A DNA stretch of 64,000 nucleotides from Yponomeuta sedellus (taxonomy: Eukaryota; Arthropoda; Insecta; Lepidoptera; Yponomeutidae): NCBI GenBank assembly GCA_934045075.1, contig OW203724.1:11767473-11831472 (forward strand). The letters run 5' to 3'. The position numbers were made by a program, and so were the translations under genes. This document shows positions 37,101 to 52,100 of the stretch, piece by piece (position 1 is the stretch's first letter; the number at the start of each line of letters is the position of its first letter). Below the pieces are notes generated by a model. That model was not told where the DNA came from, ran no database searches, and saw only the letters and a program-made list of their open reading frames with translations.

Positions 37101-40100
37101 TGTTAAGTCTCAAAGAATGATCTATTGGTAAATATTTTAAAGACTTAAAAGTGCGACTGATAAATTTAATAAATTGGTAATTATTAAATTTTTTAAGGTA
37201 CCTAGTTAAACTTTTTGTTTTTTCTAAAGCACTAACCCGTCCTAGGAATGAATTAAATTTATTAAGGAAATTAAAACGCTCGAGACGAGTTCAAGTCCTG
37301 TCTCAAGCGGTTTTCGTAATTTCCTCTATAAATTTAAGTAGGTAAGATTTTTTTGTTACTTTAAATTTTATTCTTCATTTTAAATACTTAGGTATAACGA
37401 TCTCATTTAATTTAACATTGTGTAGGTTCGCAAGAGTGAAACTCTGAAAAGTGCCATTTATAATTACTGAAAGCATAGTAAGAAGTTTATGTTATTTCAA
37501 ATTTACTTTTTTAATAAATACGTACGAGTACATGTTAATTATTTAAATTGTGGTTTTATTTATTAGCCATTAATTACTATATACTAACAAGTATTTTTAC
37601 GAAGCATTTAATTGAGTGTTTAGTTAGTTACCGCTTTTATGTCTAGTAAAGCTTCATTTCTAGACATAAAAACCGTAACTACGTTATATACGGCGCTCAT
37701 GCTTAGGCAAAGCACATTATCAAATTAAATTTCACTAGCCATAAAGCTTATTTGCTAAATTTAAAGAAAAGTGTTATTATTACCACTATGTAAAATACAC
37801 AATCTTAAAGGGAATTATTAGTACTACAGATAAAATTAATTAAAAGTAGACATTTTTTAAAACTGCGACACTAATAACAAATTTTCGAAAAAAAACTTTA
37901 TGGCGCGAAATCTCGGAACTATACTTTTGGTAGTTACGGTTGTTTAAATTAGGACGGCAGAATAGCTCACCGTGTTCCTTAACTCATTTTCAATAAGTTT
38001 TAATGTTTTGAAAGAACTTTCTCCACTGCAATTGGTGATTATGACAGTCAAATAAATGCGTGAGGCAAATTGATATTTTTGTTACAGCCAGATAATGTTG
38101 ATACGCAGGGTCCATAAATGCGCTGGGCACATAGGATTTCCTACTCTTGCTATGTGGCTAATCCGCCACTGAGTATTTGGTATATGACTTACTATGAAAT
38201 GACGATTGACGACTTCCAAAAAAGTACCTCGATGCCAATATACAGCCATCAGGAAGACAGTAGTACCTCAATGAATTGAAGATGGTGCCGGTTCAGTCGA
38301 ACGTAGTAGTTTCGGAGAGCTTTCTTGAGCTCGTGCGGCGGCTCCGGCGGGAGACCGAGCAGGAAAGACGCCACCCGCGGGGGACCCCACGAGGGTCTCC
38401 GGGCCGTGACATGACGTACCAGCGACTCTGTTCGTCTAATCAAACATCCAATGAATGGAACAAACAACAAAAAACAGGCAAGAGGTAATAAACAACTTTT
38501 TACTAGAATGACGGGTTTCATCCATAGCAAAGCAACAAGTAAGCATCCCGTCGCAAGCAAGTTTATGGCGTTATTAAGTCGGATGGTGACGCAAATATTA
38601 TAGGAGAGAACAATGAGATTGAGGACGGTAGAAGTGAAAGATGTTGGGTCACTTTTTATGACACGATAATTTTATGAAAAATTATCTTGGATGTGGTGAA
38701 GAGGTCCATAAAATAGAGAGAGGTCGAGGAAGGTCAAGGATATTTTTGATTTTGACTAAACTAAAGAGATGGTGGATTACTCGTGTTTAGATGTGATGTA
38801 CCAGGCTTTGAAAGAGTTGGTGTGTGATCGAAATGCTATAGATAATACTAAACCGACACGAGTACAGCTTTTAAACAGATTATAGTACATAACTCAAAAC
38901 TAAGCAAAAAGCTCAGGATTTCCCAGAATCCAACAAAACATAGATGACACAAACACTTAGGGAAGCGTGCAGATCTAATCTGTGATAGAAAGCATAGGAT
39001 ATAGGGCGGTTGAGTTCAATTGACTGACTGTTCAACTGACAATTCTGATAATGTGGAACTAAAATGTAACAGGAGGTATAGACTTTTTACATTTTTTGTT
39101 GTAAAAGTAACTGAGCAGAAAGCATGTGAAATTCGTGTGCTCTTTACTGCTCTTAATAGCTTACATTGTTAAGTGATTGCGTATTTACATTTGTATGTCA
39201 TAGTAAATTATATTGTGCAGCTGAAGCGTACTGTTTGTCGCTAAAGTATGACGCATTAATGTGGTGTATAAAAAGTATAAGGAAGAATCGTAACCACAAA
39301 ACATGCAATAAACAGTAAATTTGGCTTACTTTGGTTCTTCATATTTCAACAAATATTCGATGCTCGGCCTGGTTTATGCAGCGTGTAAGAGGATTTTAAA
39401 TGCTTGGATACTACATGTAATCCATACAGGATGGAGTATGGCCTAACCTTCCCGCTTTGCAGGACGAGACCATACTACATCACGGGGGATAAGTCCGAGG
39501 TGGTGGAGGATTGTAAGACAGTGGCGGGCCTTAGTGTCAGAAGTTATCAAGCCCCCATACGGCCTAACGGAGTCGTTAACCATGGAGTCGTTAAGCATGG
39601 CTTAATGACTGCCCTTACATGACAGCCGGCACCAACGGCTTAACGCGCCTTGCGAAGCACGGAAGCGCTCGGGAAAAGTTCCACTAGCGGTAATCACGGG
39701 CTGGTTACCCATTCAGTACCTGACCTTGTCTGTTGTGGCTTCTGAAAAGTGATTGGTTCCAATCACTCGGCTCCACAAGGCCACGAACACTTCTAAGCCC
39801 CGGGTTCTATATATGCCTCACCAAAGCCGACTCGCACCACTTTCTTAAATAATTGGGGTTTGCACAAATATACTGGAAGATCTGGGGGCTTAAGTAGTAG
39901 TATTTAACTAAAATTCTTGATACTAAGGCAAGTATAAAGATTTTTAGATAAAACTTAAAATGTCATGCAATTCGATCTAAATTACTGTCTGCCTATGTTT
40001 GTAGTTAGCAACTTGCTAGGGGCAACGGAAAAACATCATGAGGAGGTTGGGAGGGAAGGTTTTCACTTGTGAAAACCTCGTCACTCATCTAAGGTATCCC

Positions 40101-43100
40101 GAAAAAATTAGGTATGTATACCCCCTATCCGTAGTAGGAATGGTGACTAATCCAATATGGGTTTGGTTGGCCCATACATGCATGTTACCCCTAAACTGTT
40201 TACGAAAAAAAAATCATTATCACGATCGAAATTCCTGTTTTCATACCTTCCCTTCATAGCTGCTTCGGCCATTTTGGCATGCACTTCCTCCAATTGTTCG
40301 CGGAAATCATTCGATAGGTTCTTTTGACGGAGGGGTCTAATGATAACATCCGGGTCTCTGTAAAATCGTAAATATTATTGCGAAACTATAGATTCTGGAC
40401 ACGTACCATTACAGTCAGACTTTCTTACCTTATAGCTTTCAGTATAAAAGGAAACACGTCCAATTGTATGATATTCCTGGAGTACATCTTATTTAGGCCA
40501 ATATCTGAGGCTTCTAGACGGTGTGCCAGTTTTCTATGCGTCAGAGCCTTTGCCTCATTAAGCTCTTCTTCTTGAACTTCAAGTGGACGCGGGTCTAGTA
40601 TCACGTCGATCTGCTGCGACGCGGGCAGTGTGCGATTACTATGAAATGAAAAAACACTATGTAATTGAAATATGATCGCCGTCATCGGATCACAGTGGGA
40701 GGACTAAGTTGGTAACTTTGTCTAGACTGTCACAACATGAAAGCAGGGGTCGATGAATTGATCAATCGATCTTCTTTGCGTATAGATAGCAACAAGATTC
40801 ACCAACATTAGTCTAGGGAATGCCAGACGTTCATAGCTTAGTAGATACGTCGTTAGCAGAGGATTTTTTCAGGAAATTATTGTCGGTGCACTAATGAAGC
40901 TGAAGTAGGTAAATAGTGACTATTTACAGATGATGGAATACCAAATCAACACCCAAAGATTAATGACTGTAGCCCACTTACAGTTTGATAAGCTTGTTAT
41001 ACTCGACTGCGAGTTCAGCAAGCTGGTCGCGGACCCGCTTCTTGTGCGCGTTGGCGATGGTCATCATCTTGTCGTACTCCTCTTTCTGCTTCAGCTGCTC
41101 GTGAGACATCAGCTCCCCTTCCAGCGTACTGGGCTCTCTCGCCTTTTCTACAGACTAAAATTTAGGTAGGTAGGTACATTTTACTCATTCTTGTTGTGTT
41201 AGGCTTGCTAACAGTAGGTATTGGAGTTGTCCTACTTAGACAATACCCATTAAGTAGATCCAGGAACGCTTTACTATTTCTTGGGTGGATCTGATTTCTC
41301 TTATTGCATTATGAAATATTGAAATAAAAAAAAAACTGTGTGTAGTGTGAAAAGCAACTTTTATTAAGCTTACCTTAGAGCAAAGAAGCAAACTTACAGG
41401 TATAGTCGGCGGAATTTGTTCAGGAAGTTCTATCAGAGGTTGAGGGAAGTTAATGTTGTAGGAGAAAATATTTCCATCCCGGCCGCATGAGAACATTTGT
41501 CTGAAACATATTTTTATATAGTACCTACATACAGTCAACAGTAGACCAACCTTATATTTTATGAAAAGTCAAGAAATCGAGTGAGAGCATGCTAGACGCG
41601 CGTATAATCTGTCGTATCGTTATCTGCTGTTGACTGTTCAATTTCTACAAAACTCAATTTTTACAAAATTCTCTTATTATAGTTACATTGTCTTCATAAC
41701 AATCAACCTAGTGTGAGATCTCTGAAATATCGACTAACTCAGTTTAATACAGTCAGGACTATTAAAACAATTTTGTATGGAAGAGTTGATATATTTTTTG
41801 TTATTTCGTTGTTCGTCTCATAAAAAATGTTGTTAGTATTTTCGAGTAGAATAAAGCCTTTATGTTTTACCGGAACTTTCCTAACCCTCTACTATATATT
41901 ATGAAATAAAGACCAAACAGGTGAAAGGCCTTCTTTGGCATGGTCAAAGAAGTAGAAAGTTTATCTAATACAAAAAATCTAACCAATAAGATCCAATAAT
42001 GGAACTAATCTACTAGCATTATTATTACAATGACCAATAGGCTTATAAATCAGGCCGATTAATTTGTATATAAGAGGCAAAAGTAATTGACAGATATATC
42101 AACGCACAGGCCAAACCCTTAAGACTAGAAACTTGAAATTTCGCACACGTTGGTAGGGTATTCTTTTTATGACGTAGACATCTACTAAGGAAGCATTTTT
42201 TTTTAATCAATCCGCCCGGGCGTGAAATAGGGAATAAAACTTAGTATTAAACTTTATATTCACTACCTCTTTTTAGATGTACTTGCGAGTCAAACCCATT
42301 AGCCGATTTTTTCTGATGCATTAAAGCATGAAACAGCAACTTTACATGATTAGTGGGATATATGTATCATGAAATAGGTCAGGTGACAACATGGAGCTGT
42401 TAAAACTGCTATTAAAATCCCAGGAACGTAGTATTATTTAGTATTGGTTGTCATAGTAAGCATAGGTCATAACTTTAAGTCAATAACATAGGTAATGGTA
42501 ATATAATAAATGTTTTGAGATCCCAGGATTTTACAATTATATAGAAATCAATGAACCTTTACATAATTTTACTAAATACCTATGCAATATTTGAGTCATG
42601 TTCACTGCATAGCTCGTATCCTAATACTTATATAATACTCGTATTATAAAATGTGAAAGTTTGTGAAGATGTTTAGATGTTTGTTAGGTACTCAATCACG
42701 CAATCACGTGAAACATGGTGTCTGTATGTACGCCATTCGCACTCGTATTCCTTGTATGACGTGGGCATCCACTAGGGAAGGCTTTATTAAAAATGGCGTA
42801 CAGTTAGACAAAGATCTGAATTGAGACATAGGATACTTGATATCGTTCCCGTGGGACGATTTCTAACGTGCCACGTAACGTATAGTTAAAAAATAAATTA
42901 CTTTCCATCAGAACTGAACTCCAGGCCTGTTATAGTTCCAGTGTAAGAATCATGCGTTGGAAGGTAATAATTGTCATTGAAATCAATCCGTGGTATAGGT
43001 TGTGCCTGAAAATATAGGTAGCTTAAGTATTGTGTTTTTAAAACACGTACCTATTTGTATGGAAATAAATTCATGCTGTTATAGTATATTCTTACTTGTC

Positions 43101-46100
43101 CAATTTGGTAAACAAGATTCTACCCTTAAACTGTGACTTTTTAGTCCAAAACTGCGATATTTCCATAAATGAAGTAAATGGGAACACTCTTTTACATAAC
43201 ACGCTGCCAATTTTATAAACATAGTTCGTGATAGTTCATGAATTTGCGAGAAAATGTCTAGTTTAGGCATCTAATCTCAATTTTAAGGTTAGAATCTTGT
43301 TTACTAAATTGGACAAGTAAGAATAAATAGACTGTAAGTAGGTAGGTATAAATTATAAATAATCTGGACATAAGCACTCTATTATATATGAAAACAATTT
43401 ATGTATTAAGATACTCACCTCTTCTTTGGCCAAGCGTCGGCCTTTAAGTTTTTTCAAAAGTTTGAATGTTGCCTCCGTCCACTTAATGTAATGGTAATCA
43501 GGATTGTCTTCTTCGTCAGTAGGCATACTAACTACACGGATGTAGCCATTGTTGGTACCAACTACGAGATACTGACGATTGCATCTGTAAGTATATTATA
43601 AATGAGTACTTTCTCATAAATATTGGATACAAAAAACACCAGTATTTTGATAAATCCAATGTAGATGAATGCTTAAGGATTTGTAATCAGGCGTTACTTT
43701 GCGGAAATCCATAATAGCATTAAAATTTGAAAATTACTTTGCTAAATTCTGCCAAAAATCCCACAAGGACCATGCGGTTAGTTAATGCACCGCCCTGCAA
43801 TACTTGTGTGTTCGTGTCTTGCTTCTGCTTGAAAAAGTGGGAGGGAGGGCGGTGCATTATCTAACCGCATGGTGCTTGTGGGATGTTTGGCGGAATTTAG
43901 CGAAGTAATTTTCACATTTTAATGCTTAAGGAACAGAATTTCCTATAACACTATTAATAATTGAATAATTGCACTCGATATTTATTTGTCTCTTATTACA
44001 TTACGGTCTATATTATATTGTCTGAGCGACAGGCAAATAGTTATTTAGTCCTCTGAATTTAACAGTGCTGTGCATCAAATGTGATATTAGAATAAACAAA
44101 ACTGGAATTCAATGAATGATTAAACTAAGAGTATGATTTAAACTATCATCAATTTATTAAGTTTTTAATGTTTTAAATAATAAGGTTTGTCCGCAAAATA
44201 ATAGATCTGTCATCAAAATGTAGTCGCCAAACAATATAAAAACAATTTCATAATAAATCACATATAATCATCGGGATATATTATCAAGTCTCAAATAAAT
44301 AGGTTTGTACTTATTTTAATAGTTCAGTCCTGATAACTGTATAATCATATTAAGGAAAAACGGTCATTAACAAAATGAAATATTGTAACTTAAAAAATCA
44401 TAAAGATCCAGAAAAGAATGTTTTGTACCTATTAATTTAACTACTATCTTAAATTAGGTACTTGTATACTGGTTGTACCTATTGTGGTTTTTAGGTATAT
44501 CTACATCTGCGGTAGTTTTATTTACACACTGTAAATATTAATTTTGAATTATTATTTAGTATGAATGTATTACGAGGGGAGATCAAAAAGTAGTGAGAAC
44601 GACATACTCCTTGGTAAGAAAAAAGAACTGGCAGGCATAGCTCAGATACATAATTACCTCTGTTTAAAAAAAATAACGACGCAAGAGATTCCTTGCGTAT
44701 TCCACTTTTGCAAGGTGGGCTTCTCAATTTTGAGTAGGGAGAGGAGCTCGGAGGACGAAGATCGTTGCGGCCGTCCATCGACGTCAGTCACCCAAGAAAA
44801 TGTTGCGAAAGACGAGAAAATTGTATTTAGCGATAGAAGAGGTACCATCCGATACTAAAAACTGGCATTTCATATGGAGGTATTCAATCCATATTGAAAC
44901 AATGTTTGAATATGAGAAAAGTCTTCGCAAGATGGGTGCCGAGAATGTTAACCGACAGTCAGAAACAAAATCGACTTGATATTACGAAGATATTGTTGCA
45001 CAAGTTTCAAGAAGATTCTGAAAACTTTTTGTCTCGTTTAGTTACAATGGACAAAACATGGGTCCATCATTTTGAACCAGAGACAACAGCAAGCAATCTT
45101 CGCAATGGAAATGGCCATCATCACCGACCCCGAAGAAGTTTCGTGCTGTGGCATCGGCTGGCAAGATTATGGTCTCAATATTTTGGGAATCAGAAGGGAT
45201 ATTATTGATTGATTACCTGTAGCGTGGAACCACAATTACAGGCCAATGATGATGGAATTATGCAGGTTTCATTCCCAAGTTGAGGAGTGCCATCAAAGAA
45301 TTTTCATAGCGCGCCAATTTGGCTCCGCTCCTTTGAACATTATTTCAAAAATTAATGAACTGAACTATCAAATTGGTAACGAATACTATTTATAGTATTA
45401 TTTAGAGAATTGATCGAAACAATTTGTAACTACTGTACTGATGACAAAATAACAAATAAAAACAAATCTCAATCTGCGGTCGATAATCGATTTATTTGAT
45501 GACAGATCTACTATTCTGAGTACGGAGCTGTTATTTTTGGAATAAACCTATTATTTTGAGAACTATTTTTTTATTCAATGAATGAACTACGATTATATAA
45601 ATAATCCATCTCTTTTTCTACGTACTTACATATTGACATCAAGTTGGTAATTTGTACCTGGCGACACTTTTTATTTTGCTGAGAATGAATATTTTCGTGG
45701 CGATAGATCTATTAATTAGATGATACAAGTTGATGACAAATATAAACTTTGATGACACAAAATATAGTTCCCTTAAACTAACAGGTTGAAGTTATTAAAA
45801 TACCGAAAGACTAAATGTATTAGTGAGTGAAAAAAACAGGAAACATACGTTAATAGGATGGTATGTAGTGTGCTTTACTTACAAGAAACGTAACGTCGCA
45901 ATGTCATCGTACCAGGCATCCGGGAAAGGAGCAAACTTGAGAATTTTGGAAGAACCAGGTCGGACGAGCAGCAGAGCGCCCGTACCATGTTGCACGATCC
46001 AAACGCCATCGTTGCAGTATTCCGCCCAGGTTATCGTTGTTGCTTGCGAATCTTCACTTTCGACTATTAAGTACGAATGAGGTTTTTTAGACTTAGTAAG

Positions 46101-49100
46101 CAAAGCTATGTTTACTTAGTGTGTGGGTTTCATTGTATAGTAGTTACCGTTGATTGACTTATACGAACAAAAGCTAATGACAGCGAATAGGATTTACGAA
46201 TTATTTTAATTGTATTTTAAACACAAAAGCAAATAAAACGTTTTGAAGATTAATCTATCATCTTATTGTTGCACATTACCCCTAGGTACCAATCTGAATA
46301 TCAAAATTTTCACAAAATATCGTCTTTTCAGCCGAGTGCGTAGGTTTCATATGCACAGCGCAAGCTATCATACGCAGGAAAGTAGAAAATCATAATATTA
46401 TCTGAATACTATCTGACAGCGCGGCCGTGTTACTACCTTTCAAAAGCTACTACTTCAACTCTGGCCTCATTCAGGAATGCCACGAATTCTTGATGAAGGT
46501 AGGTACCAACAATGATCTCACTTTGCAATGGATCAAAGGACATAGCGGTTCAAAGGGCAACGATGGAGGTTCTGGAATCACAGTGGAGAGTCCTAAGCCT
46601 ATCGCTCCACTGCCCTTCAGCCAACTAAGGACGTGGCTAAGTAAGACAAATTACATAACAACGACTGGACCTCTCGCACGGACTGCAGGCAAGCCAGAGC
46701 TGCAATGCCTGGCTAAAACTCTCGCTTTTCGATGCCTCCTGTGCCTTACTAAGGAGCAATTAGGCCTGATAACCGGCACTCTTACAGGTCACCGTCACTT
46801 TGTTACAGGCAGTCCAGTGTGCTGCATAACGTGGAATAAACAGACGTGCTGGTGGAGTTGCGCGGGTCGGAAGACCACGAGCGACTCTCCTCGAAAACCT
46901 AGAGACGCTTCGGGAGGCCTGCGGTGACATAAGGAAGCTACTGGCTTTCCTGGAGAATTTCGGGTGGCAGGAATAGTTGAAACCTTCCAAACACGCAAAA
47001 AAGGCTCACCAGTAGTCGAGTTGCGGAAACCAAAATCGCCACCAATACCAATAGGTACAGACATAAAGCGTTTGTTCAAGTTTGCGTGTACTAAGAAACA
47101 AGACATCTGGACGACCTCTGTGGCGTAGCGGTAGCGCATCAACCTACCATGCAAGAGTTCTCGGGTTCGAACTCCGGCTGGGAACAAAAAAAAAAACCCC
47201 AGGTCTGGGATGTTTACATGTTTGTGATGTCGTTGTTTCTGGTTCCCACGACACAGGGTATCCTAGGGTAGAACCAGAAGCAATGCATGTGCCCGTATGA
47301 AAATGTTGTTTTTTATGTTGTTATCTCCGTCGTATTACCCAATTCCACTTCTCCAATCCACTCCTCCTCTTCTTCTCCAATATTGGGCTCATTTTCTGCC
47401 TCCGTCTGAGCCTTCAAAGCCTCTTCATCTAAACTAGCTAGATCTTCTTCTTCGGGGAAAGGATGGTGTCGGATGCTACAAAAATCAAATTGAGCTTCTT
47501 GGCATTTTTTTTAACTTTATTACAGGATTATGGTCCAGATCATGTAGTAAATATAAATATGCTGTTAATATGTAATGTAAATATAACAATGTTTTGAATA
47601 TGTAATATGAATACGCTTTCTTCGTTTATTTTATGAGGTAACCGTGGGCTAGTATATTTATATTTACGTATATTTTATATCTACGTACTAATTCTTCTTC
47701 ACAAGGGTCTCTGTGTAAGACGTGAATTTCAGTTTGAATGTTGTGATATCTTCGTACTTCCTAAGCGGAACGTCAGGTAATACAACCTCCAGAAGAAGCC
47801 CAAAATGACAGCATAAAAGCAAAACCTTCTCCTGTAAATAAAATTAGAATAATTTTAATCAGATATTTCAGGCAAGTGCATTAGCGGTATGACCCTTAAA
47901 TTGTTTTTCGTAAAGGAAAAATAAGGACCTACTACTTTCACATGGTGGTTTAAATCTAGGTGGTTTGAAAGCCGCCGTTTGTAATTAGTAATTAAAAATT
48001 ACACCTATTTAGGGCGACTTGCACCACGGACTTAAAAGCATTCAACTTTAAGATAAACAGAATTTTTAATTTAAGGCTTAAGGTACATAATTAACTTAGA
48101 TAGTTGTTAAAGTTACTCACAGTAATGTTTAACAACTGTCAAAGTTAAATAGGTACCTGATATCGGCTATTTAGCGGAGCTAAATCATGATTAGTGAAGG
48201 AAACATCAAATTGATCAAGATGTCAATCCGTGTTTTCCGCTAGGAGCGAACGAATAAAAGTGAAGACACATCTACTTTGAAGAAAATGGATTATTTCGGT
48301 GACGATGAAGAAATTATGGATTACAAATGTCGGCCCATAGTGAGGGAAATTTTCCCGCGCACGAACCTTTTCATAACCCAGTCTGAAAAAGTTGATCACA
48401 TTTGAACTTAGGCAGACTCGTCATGAATTCATAGTCAAACTAAACGTGTTACATTGAAAAGCTTCCGCCTGTTTTGATCATCGAGAGACAACGTATAACA
48501 AAACGTTCTGTGCTGTTTTACCACAAAAATTAGTAATAAGTATAGTAGATTTTACAACATGTGCACAAAACGAATCATTGTTATCCGAGACCTCTAGCAA
48601 CCCGAGCCAAAAAAATGGTTTGGTCGACAACATGGTGTACATTGCAATGTTAGGATTAAGGCTTTTACCTTTTCAGGTTTCCAAGTCATATAGATAACAA
48701 TATTAGGTGTCTCAATGAACCCAAGTTTGTGTAATTTAAATGGTATTGTCCTTTCCAATTTGTATATAAATATGGTTTTGTCTCGGCTGCACGTGACAAG
48801 CAAAGATCTTTGTTCGTTAATTGATATTTGATTAATCTCTTTGGAATGCGGTTTTAGTAGCTGGAAAATTAAAATAAATGAGTAAATAACCGTTCGGAAA
48901 GTCAAATTGAAAGTTTCGTGCACATAAATCAAATACTAAAACTTACAGATATCATATCAATGACGTCAGCATTTGCAGAGTCATCACTGTGAATCGTTAC
49001 GGCGGAATGAACTCTGACGTCCACAAATGACTTCCGAAGTTCCAATCTGTCCGGATATAGTAGAAGAGTCCGCATAATCCCATCGGCAAAGCCTAGTATT

Positions 49101-52100
49101 ATTATGCAAGAAGATGGGTCAATCTAAAAGTAATAAGTACAATCTGTTAGCCTTACCTCGGCTACTATCGGATGGAATCGGATATATTCGTGTAATAGAA
49201 ATATCGGAACTAATATAACACTTAATTTTACAAAACTTTTCAAAATATTGAAGAAAAGTTTTATACAAAGCAGGAAGTAGTATGAACTAAGTTGTCTTAA
49301 AATATACAGAGTGCACCAGCATAAGTCGTCTTCGAATCGAACATCTAAGTGAACCTGGGTATCCGGGATTATTGATGACATCAAACCGATCTTACATCGA
49401 CAGGCGGGTACAGCAAGCAGGTTATAGGAGCGGGGAACTGGTATCGCACTAGCAGTAGCTGGGTTTTGGTGCTGTAGGCCTGGAGTGCGCCATCTTCCCC
49501 CGCCGTGATGAGTAATGGGTGATGCCGAAGTGCCGCCATGGCTACGATGCCACCGGCGTGGCAAGTCATTACTTTCTGGTGGTCGCATTCCACTTTGTCT
49601 ATCTCTAGGTCTACCGTCCATAGACCGCCGTTCCCGTCCTTTTGGAAGAAAACAGAGTCCTGATATGCTAAGAGATTTATATGGGAAAGATTTTGTCATT
49701 GATGACTTTTTACTTATTAAACCCGATTGCGTAATTATTACAAATAATATAATTTGCTTACTTGAGCATACCAGAACATGTCTTTTTGGTGTTTCAAACA
49801 CATGATTTGACAGCCTGGTACCTGAAAGATAATTTTTCAAATAAGCTTTCAAATAGCACATTTTGAAGGCCTATGCTTACATACCATAATAATATACAAC
49901 TTAACACAATATACGAATAATTTAGCAGGTTTACTAGCGTTAACCTTATTAATTAATGTTAATGCTAATAAACCAACTAGGTGCAGGGTACAGACTTTCT
50001 CTTAGAGAGAGTATGGGCGTAATTACCACTCGGCAATTCAAGCGCTGAATAAAAATATTTGAGTTTAATTGAATAATATTGATCTTCCCGCCTCGCCAGC
50101 AGTTTCAAATTTTTGCTCGAAGTTTGATAGTTACAATTACGCACGCAAGTCTCAGCAACGGGATTCAACTCAACGTAAGGATCGTCTTCGGGCGGGTCAG
50201 CCTGCTCGACGGTGTCCCAGTACCAGGCACGAATACATCCGTCACGGGCAATGGTCGTCACTTCGTCGCCAGCTGGACTCAACATAAACTGGATCTAGAA
50301 GAAGAAGATTCTGTTCAGAAGATTCCGTAAAAACAGCAAGGTTTTTTATTGACATAATGTGCTGGGAGAAAAAGTAGATAATGATCATGCTAAATGGAAT
50401 TATCCATGCGTTGATTCACCTAAACGTGATGTTCGGAAAACATTTTGGAAAGGTTCTTGAGATAAAAAATCTCCAATAGACTTCGAAAACTGTATACTAT
50501 TTTTATTTTTAATGCACTAACCCGTCCTAAGGACAAATTTAAAAACCTATTTAGAGGCTAAATGTATTTATGTTAAAACTAAAGATAGGAAACTTGATCA
50601 GAATAAACAGGAAAATTGATAATTTTGCAAGACAAATATTGTCTACTCATAGTAGTGGTTCATCAAAAGTTGTAGTAGCAAGCACAGGTTAAAAATAAGT
50701 AGCAAGTGAAAATTCATAAGAAATCTAGAATGGTTGGCCTAAATTAAATTTTTTATTTAAAAACGATAGGACAAACGAAAAATATATCAAAACTGTTGTA
50801 AAAAGGTGTGCACCGTTACAAATAATATAAAGAATGTTAGGCAGAAGTATCCAGAAAACTAAACTTACAATAGGAGCATTATGGCATCGTTTTCTTCCTC
50901 TTTGCGTTACTTCCACTTTTACCAATCCTGCTTCCCACACCAAAACGTTACCCCATTCGCATCCAGAAAGAACCTAAAAGAGCAGATAAAAAGTTAAATA
51001 CAAATCTGAGCACCTCGAAATATCGCAAATTGTTATTTTACCTTCTCATCGGGCATAGGATATACTCCAAGTACATCACAGATTTCGGTTTTACCAAACC
51101 TTCCGAGTTCGCCCTTAAGTTTCAAACCAGTGAAGGTTTCAGCCATCTTCCAAAACTTAATGTGAGCGGCACCTGAAAAATAACCCGGTCTCAGGAGAAA
51201 AAAATATATCACTAACCTTATCCAGAGGCTCCAATTGTACCTACTGGATCTTTGTAAATATTTTGTTTGTTTTTTCCTAGTGTACAATAAATAATATTCT
51301 TATCTTATCTAGTCCAAATCAACTTAATTGGTTAGCAAGTCCAGTAATACCTCCGGCATGGTAATCAGACGTGATACCGCTAGACTAACGAGGTAGTCAT
51401 TTACACTATTCCCATTTCTTTAAAATTGTTTGCCTTAATTGTATTAAGCCTATTTTCTAAGTAAAATAAATTCGAATGTCTTACCGGCCGTGGTAAGCTG
51501 TCCAGGACAATACGGCGAGAAAAAGACCGTGTTGACGTCAAATGTGAATGCACTCGTACGCAGGAGGATTTTGTGTCGTTTCCAGTTCCAAATAGTGAGG
51601 TTGTAATCTGGATCTCTCCCCACTGATGCCAAGAGATCTCCATCGGGACTTAAAAAGAAACAAAACTTTGATAATAGATATAATAAACAGGTCTAACCGC
51701 GAAAGTTTATTAGGTAAAATATCATGTTATACGTGTAGAATCGTTTAAATTAATCTTAAATTTATATGAGCATCGCGAGTCATTAAAAATATTATTTATA
51801 GAGATACAGGTTATTTAGTAAGATACTTAGACCGACTTGCACTTTCTTATTAAATGTCCTTATTAAACAGCTTTGAACGAAAATTATTCATACAGTAGTC
51901 GATTTAAAAAGGCGACTATTATGATAACTAAGGATAAGGATTTATTAAACAAATATCACTAATGGGTTCATAAAGGGATTGTCTTAGGAAAGTTTGAATA
52001 GGGCAATTAACATTGTTCCTTAATTTTCTGGAAAACATTGAACTACATAATAGGTAATAACGAAATAAAACATATGTAAATCTGAATTTTCAAAATCTTA

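Noticed and set aside
38276..38488. 70-codon charged plus-strand frame
   Set aside because: Antisense of CFAP44 exon 22; the minus frame matches phase and splice sites.
47112..47185. Second tRNA-like sequence
   Set aside because: Box A and B are present but it continues into a repeated 3' region; it is a SINE head.
49515..49805. 96-codon plus-strand frame
   Set aside because: Antisense shadow of CFAP44 exons 9-10 and the intron between.
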